Source of the DNA: Stratiolaelaps scimitus
Lineage: Eukaryota; Arthropoda; Arachnida; Mesostigmata; Laelapidae
NCBI GenBank assembly: GCA_019614645.1
Contig: JABWDB010000117.1
Span: 19,667-83,666 of the forward strand
Length of the DNA stretch: 64,000 nucleotides
Reading direction: 5' to 3'
Below the pieces are notes generated by a model. That model worked only from the letters and a program-made list of their open reading frames with translations. It was not told the origin of the DNA and ran no database searches. This document shows, piece by piece, positions 26,707-39,340 of the stretch. How positions within the stretch are numbered: the stretch's first letter is position 1; each line of letters starts with the position of its first letter. The translations under genes were made by a program, and so were the position numbers.

Positions 26707-29700
26707 ATATATCTCACTCTCACTGTCGTGGAGGTAGTGGTGGGCCTATTTGAAAAGTTCGGCCTGGTCATCAACGCAGGGAAAACAGGCATTACACTGT
26801 TCCGCTCACCCCATAGACCCGGTATGTCCGGCCCTGTTCAGTTTCGTGGCCTGAGCCTGGCTCTGTCCCCGTCCGTGAAATGCTTAGGTCTGACTGTGCA
26901 TGAGACTCTCAAATGGTGGAGTCATCTGGGGACACTGCTGCCCAAGTGCTACGCGGTGATCGCCTCGATCCGTCGCCTTAGAGAACTGGGCTTGCCGTCG
27001 AAGTGTCTAATTCTCTTGTACAAAGCGCTATTTGTGCCTCTGATATGCTATGGGCTATCCATATGGGGTGGTGGCTTCAGCGGGATCCTTCATCGCGTCC
27101 AGGTCACTCAGAACGATGCCCTCAGGGCAGTGTTTGGTAGACAACGTAGAGATTCCGTTGCCGACCTTTTCAGAGATCTCAACCTCCTACCAATCCGGGC
27201 GTGGTACACCGTCCATGTAGCGGTCCTCGCTTTTAAGATGGTCAGAGGTATCATTTCAGAAGAGATATCATTTCCAATCACCGCAGCCGCCAGTCGCTCT
27301 ACCCGTCGTGCCACTCGATTTGAGATGCCATTTACTGTTAGAGAGTCTAGTCGCCATGCTCTGGCTTACCGACTACCAGCAGTCTGGACCTCACTCCCCT
27401 CGGAGATCCGGGGCCTCTCCTCAGTAAAATTATTTGCCCGTGCTTTAAAAAAAGAAGTGCGTACACGCAGTAACTCTATCACCGATTAATGGTTTCAGGG
27501 ACCCGATGGCTTTATTGTAATTTTCTGCTACTGTGTATATATTCTATTTGTCAATAATTGTGTTAAACATTGACGATTATAACTGTATATTTTGCTAAAC
27601 TTTGAATAGTCGACAATTATAGCAATAGTTGTCAGTCTACTGCCACAGGTCTCTGTTACCGGGACTAATTTCGCACACCGGACTGCGATGTGCCTGGTTT
27701 TTACAATTATTTTATTTGTTCAGATTGTCCTGAATTGTGTTTTAAGTCAGATTATCCTGACCGTGTTCTAAGTCAGATTATCCTGACCTTGTTTTTACAC
27801 ACCTTTATCATATTTTTTTCCGCGAGAACTTAAGCATTGTTGAACTGCAGTTCCGAAAATAAACCTCAAATGGAATGAAATGAAAATGAAATATATATAT
27901 ATATATATCTATATCTGAGTCATTGTTCTTGCAACTTTGCTTGACTGATTTGAACGCGTGCCCTTTAAAAAGAAGCTTAATTCAGAACAGAATTTAATCT
28001 CACTTCATACTGTACCCGTCAAATTCTATTCTTCTTCAACTAACCGGCCCCCACCCATGTCTCACATCAAAATCCTAATCAATATAGGCGAACTACACGA
28101 ATTAATAATTACACCAACATAAAATTAGTAATAATTACTAGTATTATGATATTAGTCAATTAATCTACTAGTACAACCGTATTTTTAATTGTAACATGTC
28201 AGGCGCATTCACGCATTTGTGCGAGCTCGTATCCCCTTCAACAAATTTGGATAGATATTGTTAGTTGCACAGGTTCAATGCTCTGCGCTAGGCCCCAACG
28301 AAGCAGGGGCCAGAATTCGACCGGCTCCATGTTGTTACATGTCGTATGGCGAGAAGGACACATACGGCCTGTCACTGTTCGAGTCGTCGCTGATATATTG
28401 ACTGTGGATCAATTTCGTCTCATATTTAGCTAGCCTTGAAGGTGGCTGGCGAGGCAGACCAGGCGTCATAGAACTCTCTCGCAGAGTTGGTTCCCCTTAT
28501 GTGGAGGGCCTAAAATTGAGGCGCTACTCGATTAACAGGACCAGGATCGTGGTGGACCAGGGAAAAATATCACTTGCACTATTTGTGTTCTCGCACACGA
28601 CCATGGCTCTACTAAGGATATTAACTTAGTAGACGGACAGATCTATCATGATGATCATGACACACTGCCCTCCAATGCTGCAATTTTCCACAGCTTACAC
28701 CATTATCTTCAAAGGGTTTGACACGTGGTTTCACGGATGACTCTTTACCAGCCTGTACTATATTCTGCTTCTCCTAGCACTACAATCGCACCGCTACCAA
28801 ACGAACGATGTCTACCAAAAGCGTACACTAATATGTTGCACTAAGCACATCACGGAGTGCCTCGCTTAATCGACGATTGGTCGCACCGGCCTCACGTGAA
28901 CTGGGTCGAATGAACTCACTTGTTAATGCGCGATGTATGTCCGTGAAAAGTAAAAACGCACGAGGCGTCGGCGATGTTCCATTTCTTCAACGTTCCGTCC
29001 GCCGACGCGCTCACGACGAAGCTGCCGTGCACGCTACATTGCGTAATATACGATGTGTGACCGACCAGAGTGCCTACGGTGACATTCGCAGAAGGACATC
29101 CCTCGGCTCGTCATATTGCCAATGGTCTCCAAAGAAATGTCTGTTACATATCGACAGACTCGTAACCATGTACAGTCTAAGTTAAGCTGAGGTCAGTAGA
29201 TGCCTCGGTTCGGGTTCGGCAACAAATAAATAGTCATACGATCGTTAATAAAGTTTTTAATAGCGAGTTGGGTTTGAGGAAGTGATTTCTGGAACATCCG
29301 TGACGAAGTGTTGTTGCTTTAGACACTTAGAAGCGTTAGAGAAGAGTTAGACTGTTAGATAAAGAGTATGAGAGAGAAAGCCAACTATCGTGATACTGCA
29401 ATGTATTGTCTAATAGGTGACATAGTATAATTTCCAGTGTACAGATATACCAGCAACACAGACGTCTCGGCAACAATCATAATAATAATAATAATAAAAG
29501 AAGACTGTAAAACATCTATATAATAAAAATAAACACATGGATTAGACAGTTAAATACGGGAAAAATTGTATGGACGCCATGTATCATCGGATTGTTTTTC
29601 TTAATCCTACCGCGGCCTCGGACAGGTGTGGATTTCCCTCCCAAAATTTCTCCTACGAATACCGTAATAGGTAAAATTGCCGTGAAATGTCTAATGTTAG

Positions 29701-30223
29701 AAGTTGTCGGGGGCCAGCCGGCGACAACTATTATATATTCGTTCTTAGTACTGACCCCGCTAAAGCGTTCATTCAATCGCGTGCTCCGGTGACAATTATG
29801 CGCGAAGATACACAATTATAATAAGATTTCTATGATAATCGGGGGTGCGCGATAATGATCCGGTATAATCTACTAAATATTGAACTTTATATAACCCTCC
29901 ATTCAGTCAGACCTGAGGGTCAGCCTTTAATGTCCATAAAATAGGCGGGGAAATAGGGTTCGGTACAGTATCGATATTGTGATTCGAAAGTGTGATTTCC
30001 TGCTCACGCTAAGAATATGGCAGTCGGCCAAAGATGCTAGATTTTAATATCAAGTCAACGACGCACTTTAGCAGCTTGATACTGATCCCACTGTGTGTTA
30101 CTTGTTCATTTGTTCGTTTGTGATGCCCTTATCGTCGGTTGTACCAGTATAACCAATTTCATATTAATACTCCAATCTGTATATCGTGTAATCTCTATAT
30201 CAAGCTCCAATTCGAACATTATA

Positions 30224-30256
<33 letters not shown>

Positions 30257-30346
30257 AGGAGGAGGAGAAGGTACTGGAGTCCCACAGTACCATGGCAAAT
30301 ACGTTAGTTGTGAGGCCTGGTCTGCATGAGCATTCTACGTCATAAA

Positions 30347-30377
<31 letters not shown>

Positions 30378-32170
30378 TATCTGCTCTACAATCTGCGGGT
30401 ACCAAATTCAATACGAATCGAATCGTATTGAATTTGCTACTTTCAGCAAATCGTAACGTTTTCGGGCCAACAAACAATTAGCCACCCCCCTATTAAGCGC
30501 AATCTAGCACTAACGCCGACAAGGCTACAAGTGTAATAATAATAACAAGAATACTAACTTTTAGCCTACGGATGTTGCGAGCAAAGGCCGAGAAGTATTA
30601 ACGGAGTATGACAATACTGGCCTGCGTTTTGCCTGACGACTACCGCTGTCGTACTTCATAGCTATGGTAGGTATTTATAATACGAGATGGGCTGCAACAA
30701 CCAGAACGCCCTAATAAATTCCACTATCGAGCCTACTCATGTTATGCCCCATTGAAACAACCGGTCCGCTGCTAATGATCAATTCGATCAATTAACATAA
30801 TGGCCAATGTTCGTTCGGTCAATATTGCTTTGATATGTTTGAATGCTTTAGCTTATCGGACGTGCCTCTCACTCCGCTCTTCGACTCGCGTGTAAGTAAA
30901 ATTCAGTATAATCGGATACTATTCCTGGAATCGGTTTGCCACTTTTGTAAGAGAATTACTACAGGTTGACAAGCATAAATTTCGTGCTTAACCCGTCACA
31001 GCACAACTAGCCCAGCCGATACGAAATACCTGGTAAACTGCAGACGCCAGAGCTGTGTAAAGTCACCTGAATCCAGTTAAAAGCGTACGTATACCCTAGT
31101 AGTCACAGTCTATCTCAATTCGATAACAAATTGCGAGCGGTTTACTTTGAGGGTCGCATCAAAGGTAGCCCTGCTTTTATTCCCAAAACAATGACAATGT
31201 CCACTTTGGAGACCCTCTCCCCTATAGAAGACGTAAAGACGATGTAAGAAGAAAGATGAATGCCATTATGTTATGGTATCTTGTCGCTGTCAAGCTCCTC
31301 ACTGTTAGACACTAGTGCCCTTCAAAACTACCGGGGGTTCTCTCCGGAGGCCTGTTTCTCTGCATCACGCGAACGATTGAGGGGTGAGCGGGGGTGAGCG
31401 ATTGCTCGGCGGATAGACGCTTTGTCGGGAGAGGTTCTTTCGGTGTCTTGAAGATACTAATGCTAACAAATGATGTAAAACTTCATTGGTCTTGAACGGT
31501 TAGATATTTGAAAAATAACACACACACACACCTGGCCCCCTCACTGCTGACCTGCTAAAGGGAGTTTGTGAACGGCAATATCGCAAGTACATTACGAAGT
31601 AATCATGTACATGTTCCGTAATTTTGCCATAATAAACTTGCCATCCACAATGTCGTGGGTGGTTCGAAAAAAAATATATTGCAAGTACAGGGGAAGAGGG
31701 TAATTTTTGTTTACTACAACGACTATCGTTAGACGTTCAAAGGGGAAACACAATTGCAGTGCCGAAAATGTTCGTTAGCGGAGGCTTAGATCTCGTGCAG
31801 TGCGACCTTGCCTTTACACACGTTCGCACAAGACAAATATAACGTTTAGTATATTATAGTAAGCAATAGTAATTTGATAATAATGATAAGAATAATAATA
31901 CACGTCTATGATCCGCCAGGAAGGGGAAGGCGGTGGGGGTAGTAATGAAATAAGGCGCCAAGCGCTGAAATCCAACTAACCGAGCAGCTCGACGGGCTCA
32001 CTTTGTGTTGACCACATCTTGACGGTGTTGTCTTCGCTGCCCGTGATGAGCAAGCTCTCATCCTCGCTCAGTGCCGAACAGTTGATCGGGCCCTTGTGCT
32101 CGTTGAACTGCTGGATTACCCAGCCCTTGGCGGCTGACGAGGCGGCGGCCTGAGAGCTACCGCAGCCCAT
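19591..32170 (-). CDS. WDR86: WDR86-like WD40-repeat protein
   Basis: Nine exons with consistent phases: 32170-31981, 29073-28920, 26349-26089, 25808-25679, 24218-24012, 21571-21407, 20423-20288, 20131-20028 and 19776-19591, giving 510 residues. Eight WD-type units can be read, for example LLITGSEDNTVKMWS, VVSASADGTLKKWN, IVSTSMDKTIRVWH, IVTGSFDCSARSWD, LFTAGGDGTVRQWI, LYSASADGTARSWV, LFTGSGDTMARMYE and LFTGSYDGTLFVWD, enough for one beta-propeller. Order and spacing match vertebrate WDR86, a protein of unknown function; the orthology is inferred. The start was set at the ATG giving MGCGSSQ, a myristoylation/palmitoylation-type motif, because family members start close to the first WD unit. 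An acidic linker of about 110 residues separates units 3 and 4, making this protein longer than the roughly 376-residue human one. The C-terminus is acidic (EDSEEDEDD). The intron after exon 8 begins with GC rather than GT. Confidence 0.92.
20026..20027 (-). other. GC splice donor (GC-AG intron)
   Basis: Exon 8 of the WDR86-like gene ends in GAG and the intron starts GCAAGT, the preferred context for GC-AG introns. Only this donor keeps the frame (ITCME joined to VTRGRLFTGSYD); the GT 4 nt further on breaks it. Confidence 0.8.
20840..20863. repeat. (ATT)n microsatellite
   Basis: Eight tandem trinucleotides in an intron of the WDR86-like gene. Confidence 0.85.
21831..22004. repeat. Two short (CT)n tracts
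   Basis: CT runs at about 21833-21852 and 21990-22004 within an intron of the WDR86-like gene. Confidence 0.8.
22201..23023. other. GC-rich intronic stretch
   Basis: GC-rich sequence inside the intron between WDR86-like exons 5 and 6. It has a run of GCN triplets near 22225-22250 and a (CG)n tract at 22869-22884. Open frames exist on both strands but none shows a recognisable domain or splice logic. Confidence 0.4.
25167..25511 (-). pseudogene. Unrecognised 115-codon frame broken by one TAG
   Basis: An ATG at 25511 opens a frame of 44 codons (MSTEASTNQPDLTTAKLAS...), hits TAG at 25379-25377, then stays open in the same frame to a TAA at 25169-25167. The peptide looks protein-like (FEEIIERNSARA, then Ser-rich). 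It lies in the WDR86-like intron between exons 4 and 5, on the same strand. It could be a broken small gene, an exon relic or chance. Confidence 0.25.
26676..26710. repeat. (AT)n tract at the left edge of a retroelement
   Basis: About 30 bp of alternating AT abuts the 5' end of the non-LTR fragment; a similar tract at 27891-27909 lies at its 3' end. Confidence 0.85.
26722..27895 (+). mobile_element. 5'-truncated non-LTR retrotransposon (RT C-terminal half and 3' end)
   Basis: A frame of about 250 codons (26728-27489) matches the end of reverse transcriptase and the region after it in Jockey/CR1/L2-group elements. It starts in the helix-rich part (FEKFGLVINAGKT), then LGLTVHETLKWWSHL, LYKALFVPLICYGLSIWGG, and LNLLPIRAWYTVHVAVLAFK, ending with a tail typical of these proteins (LPAVWTSLPSEIRGLSSVKLF). 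The catalytic YxDD part is missing through 5' truncation. The 3' end carries short ATGAA-type repeats (27870-27892). It lies antisense in intron 2 of the WDR86-like gene, between two (AT)n tracts that probably mark the target. The exact clade is not settled. Confidence 0.85.
28920..29073 (-). CDS. Exon 2 of the WDR86-like gene
   Basis: Listed separately because its strand is easily missed: the longest frame here is on the plus strand but is a shadow. On the minus strand, GTAG precedes the exon and GTGAGT follows it, and it encodes a full WD unit (VGHTSYITQCSVHGSFVVS). Confidence 0.88.
29611..29725 (+). repeat. SINE-like dispersed repeat, copy 2
   Basis: Related to 1829-1936, with shared blocks GGCCTC, AGGTGTGGAT, AAATGTCT, GTTAGAAGT and GGGGGCCAGCC. 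The B-box region is eroded here. Confidence 0.5.
30226..30254. repeat. (AT)n microsatellite
   Basis: Alternating TA of about 29 bp directly before a retroelement 3' remnant. Confidence 0.9.
30262..30353 (+). mobile_element. R1-like retrotransposon 3' tail remnant
   Basis: The segment around 30276-30335 resembles the 3' untranslated end near 46735-46785 (shared GGCAAATAC, GTGAGG and CTGGT blocks in order) and ends in a short A run. Only the last part of the element is present. Confidence 0.4.
30354..30380. repeat. (AT)n microsatellite
   Basis: Alternating AT directly after the A run of the retroelement remnant. Confidence 0.9.
30403..30436. repeat. Perfect 14-bp inverted repeat with a 6-nt loop
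   Basis: CAAATTCAATACGA and its exact reverse complement are separated by 6 nt. It lies in an intron of the WDR86-like gene. No associated element was recognised. Confidence 0.8.
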
Positions 32171-32722
32171 GCCTCGCCGTGCCGAGGTGCTGACCGAGGT
32201 GCCCGGTGCCAGTGCCGGAGCTGGTGCCGGGGCTGCGGTGCGACGCATCCGTGCCCACAGGGCGGACAGCGTGCCGCTCACTGTGGTGGATCTATGATGT
32301 CCCGGTGAGGAGAAGATGTCGGGCGACTCCAGGCGCCGACTGACGTTCCTTCGGTTGAGGTCGCTCGGGTGTGAGGGAACGGCGGCGGCGTCGTCGTCGA
32401 CGAGAACTTTCCTGTTCGTTCGCTGAACTGTCGCGCACTGTTGGTGTCAATGGGAGGCGGGAACGCGAGTCGTACGTTAGGTCGGCGCGGCTATCCGCGC
32501 GAGCGTCCCGGTGGTGATAGCCCATCCATGGCTGTTGGTAGTGTTGCAAGCAAACGGGAAATGCCGCCATCATTTTGACGGCGCTCAGCTCTGATGAGAA
32601 GTCGGCCGAGGTCGTTGTTAATGAAGGGCACGCGGGCAGACGCACACTCCAGCGCTCTCGGAAACTCCTTTGGCAATGTTCCCTCTAGGATCTTCGATGA
32701 TTCGGTCGTCAGCTTGTTCCTT

Positions 32723-32999
32723 CTACGATCCGGTTCGCCAGTCGGCCCTCATTGAGGGCCGGGGGCTGAGCGGGGGCGTCTGCATCGCCCACATCGACAC
32801 CCGGATCTTGGGCGGCGCATGACTCAGGATGGGCTCACATCTCGCCAGATTGTAGGAATAGCGGATTTGCTGGCCAGCGGTGAACGGCGCCGGCGGTGGC
32901 AGCAATGAGGTGATGTCAAAATTTCGCGGGGGCTCGAGAGGCGCCAGCGGGGGCAGCCGCCTCCGGTAGGTCAGGTTTGGCGCACTGCTGCCCACCTTC
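32723..32999 (-). CDS. Possible exon of unknown gene, proline-rich
   Basis: A TTTCAG acceptor at about 33000 opens a minus-strand frame of about 90 codons ending in TAG at 32723. The peptide is Pro/Arg-rich (RRLPPLAPLEPPRNFDITSL and QQIRYSYNLARCEPIL). The 1-kb stretch 31,980-33,000 is GC- and CpG-rich, as a 5' region often is. It may be the last exon of a gene further right, or part of a long 5' leader of the WDR86-like transcript. I do not recognise the product. Confidence 0.3.
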
Positions 33000-34559
33000 T
33001 GAAATCATTTTGACGGACAATAATTGTAACAACCACCGTTAATGAAAAAGTCGAGACTAGTGGAGGTAAACAACATACGAACAGAAGCGCTATAGAGACT
33101 CAGAGAAAAAATGTATTTCTCATTAGAAACAATAGATATGAGATAATCGTGGTTGCCTCGTGAGGGTGTTAAAAAGGTGATTCCTCGTAAGTTCGGATGG
33201 ACGACAGTATATGGGTTATATAATCCAAGAAGGTCATTCAATAAATACGTTATACTGCTTAAGGGATATATATATATATAGACTGATTATTCATTAATAA
33301 CTCACTTGTCATCGAACACGTTACCGCCTCTGTACAGAGAGGCGGTGAGATTTGCTGATCTTACCAAAGAAAGAAACCCATGAGACAAGGTTGGTCTTTA
33401 CTTTGTCATCGGACTGACCCACAACCATTACAGCAGGAAGGTTTACCTCCCCATTCTCACTTGAACTCCGGATAATGAACGAGTATCGGAAGAAACGAGA
33501 TGAATAAATAAATTAAACAAAATAGACAGATGCTGGAGCAAGTCTTCCCTCGTGCAACATTGCGTTCCCGCATATCTCACAAGTACAGGTTTCAATTAGT
33601 TGATGGTCTGTATTCATACCTGTAGTTTTTTTCGTTTCAGCGCCGTCCACCAATACTCTGAACAAAACGTATTAGATAAATCAACGTTCCCTTCCATCAT
33701 TCCCCTGATTGCGAACGTGACGAGACTTACAACTCACAAACATTTGCAAACATTTCCATGCTAGACAGAGTTTGCGGAAAATATTTACATCTCATTAAAC
33801 CGAACATGAGTCAGGATTTGCGCGAGTGCCTTACCCCCGTATAGACCCTGGCGAGCGATGGGAAATACCTCCACAGCGATTCACAGAAGCGCATAATTTC
33901 CACGTACGTCAAATGTCATTCATTGTCATGGAAAAAGTGCGGGCCACCACTTGAATGGCTTGTGCAGATGCCGACAGCACACGTACCTATCTGCTTTGAA
34001 CCGTGCATTTAATCACACTTAATTTCGTCTCACATTTTTGTCCTAAATTATCACGCGTGAGGTATCCTCTGCGCAGTAGTGCACTTCGACTAAATTTCAT
34101 AATAATAACAATGATCTTTAATAATAATAATAATAATTATAATAATCATCTTGAAAAATGAGCCAAGATCATCGTACGACTATTCGTTATTACTTCAGTG
34201 TTCCGACTGTAGATGTTTAGTGCTTCTAGAGTGTTGCGAATCTGTCTTACGGGCTGATAATACCTTGTCTAGTTTTGTTAGGCGCAGTCTTTCGCTGCAA
34301 TCAAAGTGGGTCTGAAATTAACGAAACGCTATGAGTAATTAATGAAACGAAGAGAGAGACGCAGTACAATTCGAACCACAACCTGTGCCTAACTTTGTGT
34401 CGTCTTTGAGCGTTTGAGTCGTCCACAGTTGCCAGACTGTGGCAGTCGAAATAGGAAAAATGCGTCCCTCATTGGTGAAGGGATTAGTTAGCTAAGGTTA
34501 GCTAAATGCTTGACATTTCGCTGTATCGCCGCCAGATCGTCCGCACACGCTCCTATATC

Positions 34560-34642
<83 letters not shown>

Positions 34643-37600
34643 CATCGAGAGAGAGAGAGCCAAAAACCGCCTCGCTTGGATATTGACCTTGAGGGGTCCT
34701 AGCCTCAAATCAATAGGAGGTAATGAAATACGCTGTAATGAAACATGAACGCTAAAATTTGATAAAACTTGACCAACATTAGAGCGGAGCTCCAAGTCAT
34801 AAAATCGGACTGTCAACAAAATATGAGTTAGCCATCGATTGGGGTCAAACATGGGGCCTTCTATCTTCGTATACATAGAAGTGGCGTACCATCTGATCTC
34901 TATGGCGTTGCCAGAATTGGACTACATATTATTTCGTCTTTTTGTTCATTGTTACAATAAATACTACAGACGAGTTACATAATAAAGCTTATGAATTGAA
35001 TGTTAGACGAATATATTTATTTGTGATATCAGTGTAGTAATTTTGTACGTTGGTGTTCGAGGCTTGTCTAACAGAAACCTGAGCACTTCGCGCCTATTGG
35101 TACTATATATATACCCGTTCCCCAGCCATGTTCAGGAAGACGCAAGCTTGTCCTTGTATAATAATAACTCCAGCATTCGACAGTTAATTTAATAATCCGC
35201 TGCATTGGAGCAACGGAAATGACGGTAATGGACTTTAGTGAATAGGTAAAAAGCACCTGACGGTTCATCACAGCATGGTACGTTCATGACCTAAAGGAGG
35301 GAGAACAATAACTTTAGGGAAATGCTGTCTGAATACTTTTTTTTATCAAATATCGTAACGAATCACATCAAGAAACTGATACCTCTGGGGCACCGCTGTT
35401 CCTAAGAGACTAAGTGTGTGTTTTAACTTTTGAAATATACGATTATTTGGGATCTCTCTTACTCTATCTGTAGATTATTGACAAGGTACGAACAGTTACT
35501 AAGTAAAGGAGGACGAAGAAGAAGCTGGGGGTGACATTGATCTGTCTCTGTCCTGATTATCCCTGATCGAATTTATCTAGGACGTTTCATATCCGAATTC
35601 ATCCCGTTCACTATGGGGAGGGGGCATAGTTAACTACAAGCACAGACAACCACATGATACGCACAGGAAAAATGTGTGTTGCACCCACTAAACCTAACCT
35701 TAAAAACAATGAACACAGGATTGGTCTTAAGAGAGTGATGTAGTCCACAATCAGTTGCAAGGAAGCATTTCGAGGAGTGTTGTCCACCCGGTGGCCTTGG
35801 GGTGGTGCAGTCGCGTACAGCAGCCTTGCGACCGGAGGACACACAGTCGATGGACAGGTTCGATTCCCACATTAAGTTCCGAAACATTGTAGATCTTGTG
35901 CTCCGTGATGGTCAGTCATTCGACTCAAAACTAACTCAGTGTACCTGCTCGTAAAATTACAAAACTGAAAACTCTGTTTGTGCTTTTCAGTAGACCATGT
36001 ATTTATCGTATGCATGGAGCGTACAGAGATTCTGTTCTTGTCAACTGGCGTCACCCCATAAACAATCGATTTGGTAACGGCTACCAACCGACTGTAGTCA
36101 ATTAGATTCTCCCTCGAACTGCTGTATCTAAAGCTGCCGCTGAACAATAACAGGGCAGTGTCTGCTCAATATTCACATAGTGGTACTGTGGCAGGTAAAG
36201 AAAAAAAAGAACAGCCTTATGTCGCAAAACACAGCTTGATCATGTTATCCGTTTGAGTGGGCCGAATCAACGACTCGCTAGCTAGGCCCCTTTCAAAGCG
36301 GCTGGCTTATAACCACCATCTGATGACGGCGATGCTCCGTGATGCGTGAGGACACATTGGTGTAACTGCATCGAGAACACATAACATGGCTGTCACGTAC
36401 CAGGCCGAGAGGTCTGTGATGAGGAAGTCACGGGCTGGGCGCCGCACTGAAAGAGATAGGTTGCTTGGTAGCCTGGGTGGCTAGACTCTGCTGCTACCGC
36501 TGTTGGTGTCCGCTCTCTTCTACCGTTCCGAGTTGGGCCGAGTTGAGCGACCCCCCCCGGGAGGCGTTTGTATGGCTCGCTTGGCGGTCACGTGCACGCT
36601 GCTGGTGACCCAACACGGACCGAAAGGCAAGGCAAGCAAGCGATTCCACTCTAACGGAGGAGAGCGTTAGATATTTCACACTTCGAGTTTATCTCACTAT
36701 GAGTGTGGACGTACAGTGGATCAGTCAGTAAGTTGTTGACGGACCAAATGATTTCCCGTGTGTAGGTACACCCTCACAGTGCGGAAAGTTGCTTATAACT
36801 TTGAAAGTTGTTCACACTTTTTACGCACGACTCTTCGGCACTGTTATGATTGCCTCTACATAAGCAGAGCACTACGATATTGTGTCGCCAGAACTGGCAC
36901 GCTAAAACACTTCAGCAGCTTGACAGTGAAACTCGGCGCCGTTTTTTCCCTCCTTTTGCTTCGCGCGGATGCTATGTGTGCTAAATTTCGTGTGATACAT
37001 ACGCACACACACACTTATATTTTGTGATCTATTATACAATACAGTAACAGGTTGACAGACAACTCAATGTTTCACTATCACCGCTGGCGCTGGAAACACA
37101 ACCAGATAGACCTTTCTGACTTAAACTACAAGCGGATACGACATCGCCGTGACAGAAGCCGTTTAATCATTCGCGATACAAAATACAAATGCAGTATAAA
37201 TAAGAAAATAGATGAGTGAGCTTCTTTGTCGACGTTCGATATGAGATCACACCGGTCGGTTAAGAGTCGCAGTTCATCGAGACGTGGGTAGTCCTCGCCA
37301 CGGGAGAGGGTGGTCAACTCGAGGCACAGCTCTGGACTTCCCCGAGGTCTGGCGCACTTCGGAGAACCCCAGCCAGACCCTTACAAGGGGTAAAACGGGA
37401 GTCACAGACAACGTTCGTTCGCAGTTGTCGAAGTGGTCCCTCGAACCATTTGCTCGAGTGGAGGGCCATTCCCTGTTCTGTTGACATTGCAACAAGCAAG
37501 TCCGCCACCATTAGCGCATCGGCCAGCTAGGCAGCTTTGCGTGAATATTATTAGCCTTTTTGACAATCGTTAGTAGTTTGGCGTTTGACAGCATGTGACC

Positions 37601-39326
37601 TTGGTATTTATTCTGATACTGCAGAGTATAAACGGATCACAACGGAATAAGCCATATAATCATAAAGCAATTTTTCTTTCATAGAATTCAATTCAGATAG
37701 TTTATAGTGCTGAATTGAACTGCCACAAATACAATTTTCAATAGACTTATCACGAGGTTCGCTCTTGCGTCGGGAAGCTGGTTTTACATGAAATACCAAA
37801 CGAACATAGCCGCGTGTGGCTAATCATCATAGAATACATTTGGTCTATTTTTAATACAAGACCTACACGTATTTACATGTGAGGTTCAATACGCTAATTA
37901 TGAAAACGATGTTAATGGCTGAACGTCGTTTTTTTTCGTCGAAAAATTTACTTGACATGAACCTGCTAGTGCAGCGGGTTCTAAGTCGAATGAGTAGTAT
38001 TTTGCCAGCCTGCTCCATAGTCCAGCGCTGGCGCTTCACTGAGAATTGGCGAAATTTCGGAAATAGTTTCAATACCACAATGTTGGCTGAGCCAGCTGAT
38101 TAGACCCGATGGCCCTGCGCCGTCTTGCTCACAATGGCCTGACTATCTCCTCTGATAAGTACTGAGTCACTCGCGTCCCATTAATCAAGTAAATACCCAT
38201 TAGTACAGTACACGTTCTACTTCATTAGTAGTGCATAATACCTTCAGGTACGTCTGGTGCGCACGGCAGCATTTATGACGAAGTGGTTGCTAATTTCCAT
38301 TTCTGTCGGCAGCCCTTGAATCGGATGCCCACTTGACAATAAATCTTTCATTGGCACAGTGATTTTGACATTCTCTATATACTCTATTTATATATATATA
38401 TATATACCTTATACATACTCTATATACATCGCCCTAATATACGTCGTATATGGGGATACTTCGTCGTTCCTATTTGGGATACTTCTAGTACTATTCGTTA
38501 CAAGACGCTCGAGCCGTAGATATATAATCGCAAACTCTCATAATCGGGACAACGAGACTTGTCTGCCACTGCTCAGCACCGAACGAACGCGTTGGCCACC
38601 TCGTGTCGCTATAATGAGCGTTACTTTTTAGATAACTTTTGATGCGAAAAGCATCGCCCGAATCTCAGTGACTATAAAATCAACGACGGAGGTGATTAAA
38701 CAGGAAAGCCATTCGGTCGCTACACGACTTCATCAACAAGCTTCGAGGAGGCTCGCCTAGAGCTGTCGTTGATCCACCGTTGAATCTTCACTCTGACCTG
38801 CGACGGGGGTGGTGACAAACGCAGAAAATTGCTCATTAGATGCTTTTTTCACTCCTTTAATACTTATTTTATAAATGGTCTCATTATTATATTTAGTGCT
38901 GTATCATGGTGACAGATGAATGGTCGAAAATGTAATCTCTGACATGGCCTCTTTTTTCTCTGTGAGTTATCAACAGCGGGTGAAGATCAACACGTTCGAT
39001 TACTGTCCATGGAGGCATCATTGCGGTATCGAATGAATGAATTTCGAAATACATTTTCAACTATTCGAAGTTGTTGAAGAAACGAACGCTTTCGCCTTCA
39101 CGCAAGATGTGGAAATGGTCCTCTGTGTATCAAGGTTCTCTCGTCAGCTCGCCGCATCAATGACAATTTCGCTCAATTCAATAATGTAAATGATGCTCAC
39201 GAGAACATGCGCCCGCCGTTTATGATCACTTGGACAAAGTAAACCACTAGCTTCTATCAATAAAGTCAGGCTCACTTTCTGTTACAATAAACGTCTATTT
39301 TGAATTAACACATCTTCTGAGAGATC
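33000..39326. other. Gene-free, repeat-bearing region
   Basis: No supported gene. It holds a long (AT)n tract (34563-34641), short (ATA)n near 34120, a B-box-like GGTTCGATTCCC at about 35856, GC-rich patches near 36480-36660 and 37250-37510 with overlapping short frames on both strands, and (AT)n at 38388-38406. Confidence 0.45.
34563..34641. repeat. Long (AT)n microsatellite
   Basis: About 79 bp of alternating TA with one G interruption near 34626, followed by a short (GA)n run. Confidence 0.95.
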
Positions 39327-39340
39327 AGACCGCCTGTCGA
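39327..39340 (+). repeat. Left target-site duplication of R1-like element
   Basis: AGACCGCCTGTCGA, repeated exactly at 41078-41091. Confidence 0.85.

Noticed and set aside
28877..29185. 102-codon plus-strand frame
   Set aside because: Antisense shadow of WDR86-like exon 2, which has splice sites and a WD unit on the minus strand.
34506..34876. Frames rich in Ile-Tyr repeats on both strands
   Set aside because: Direct translation of the (AT)n microsatellite.
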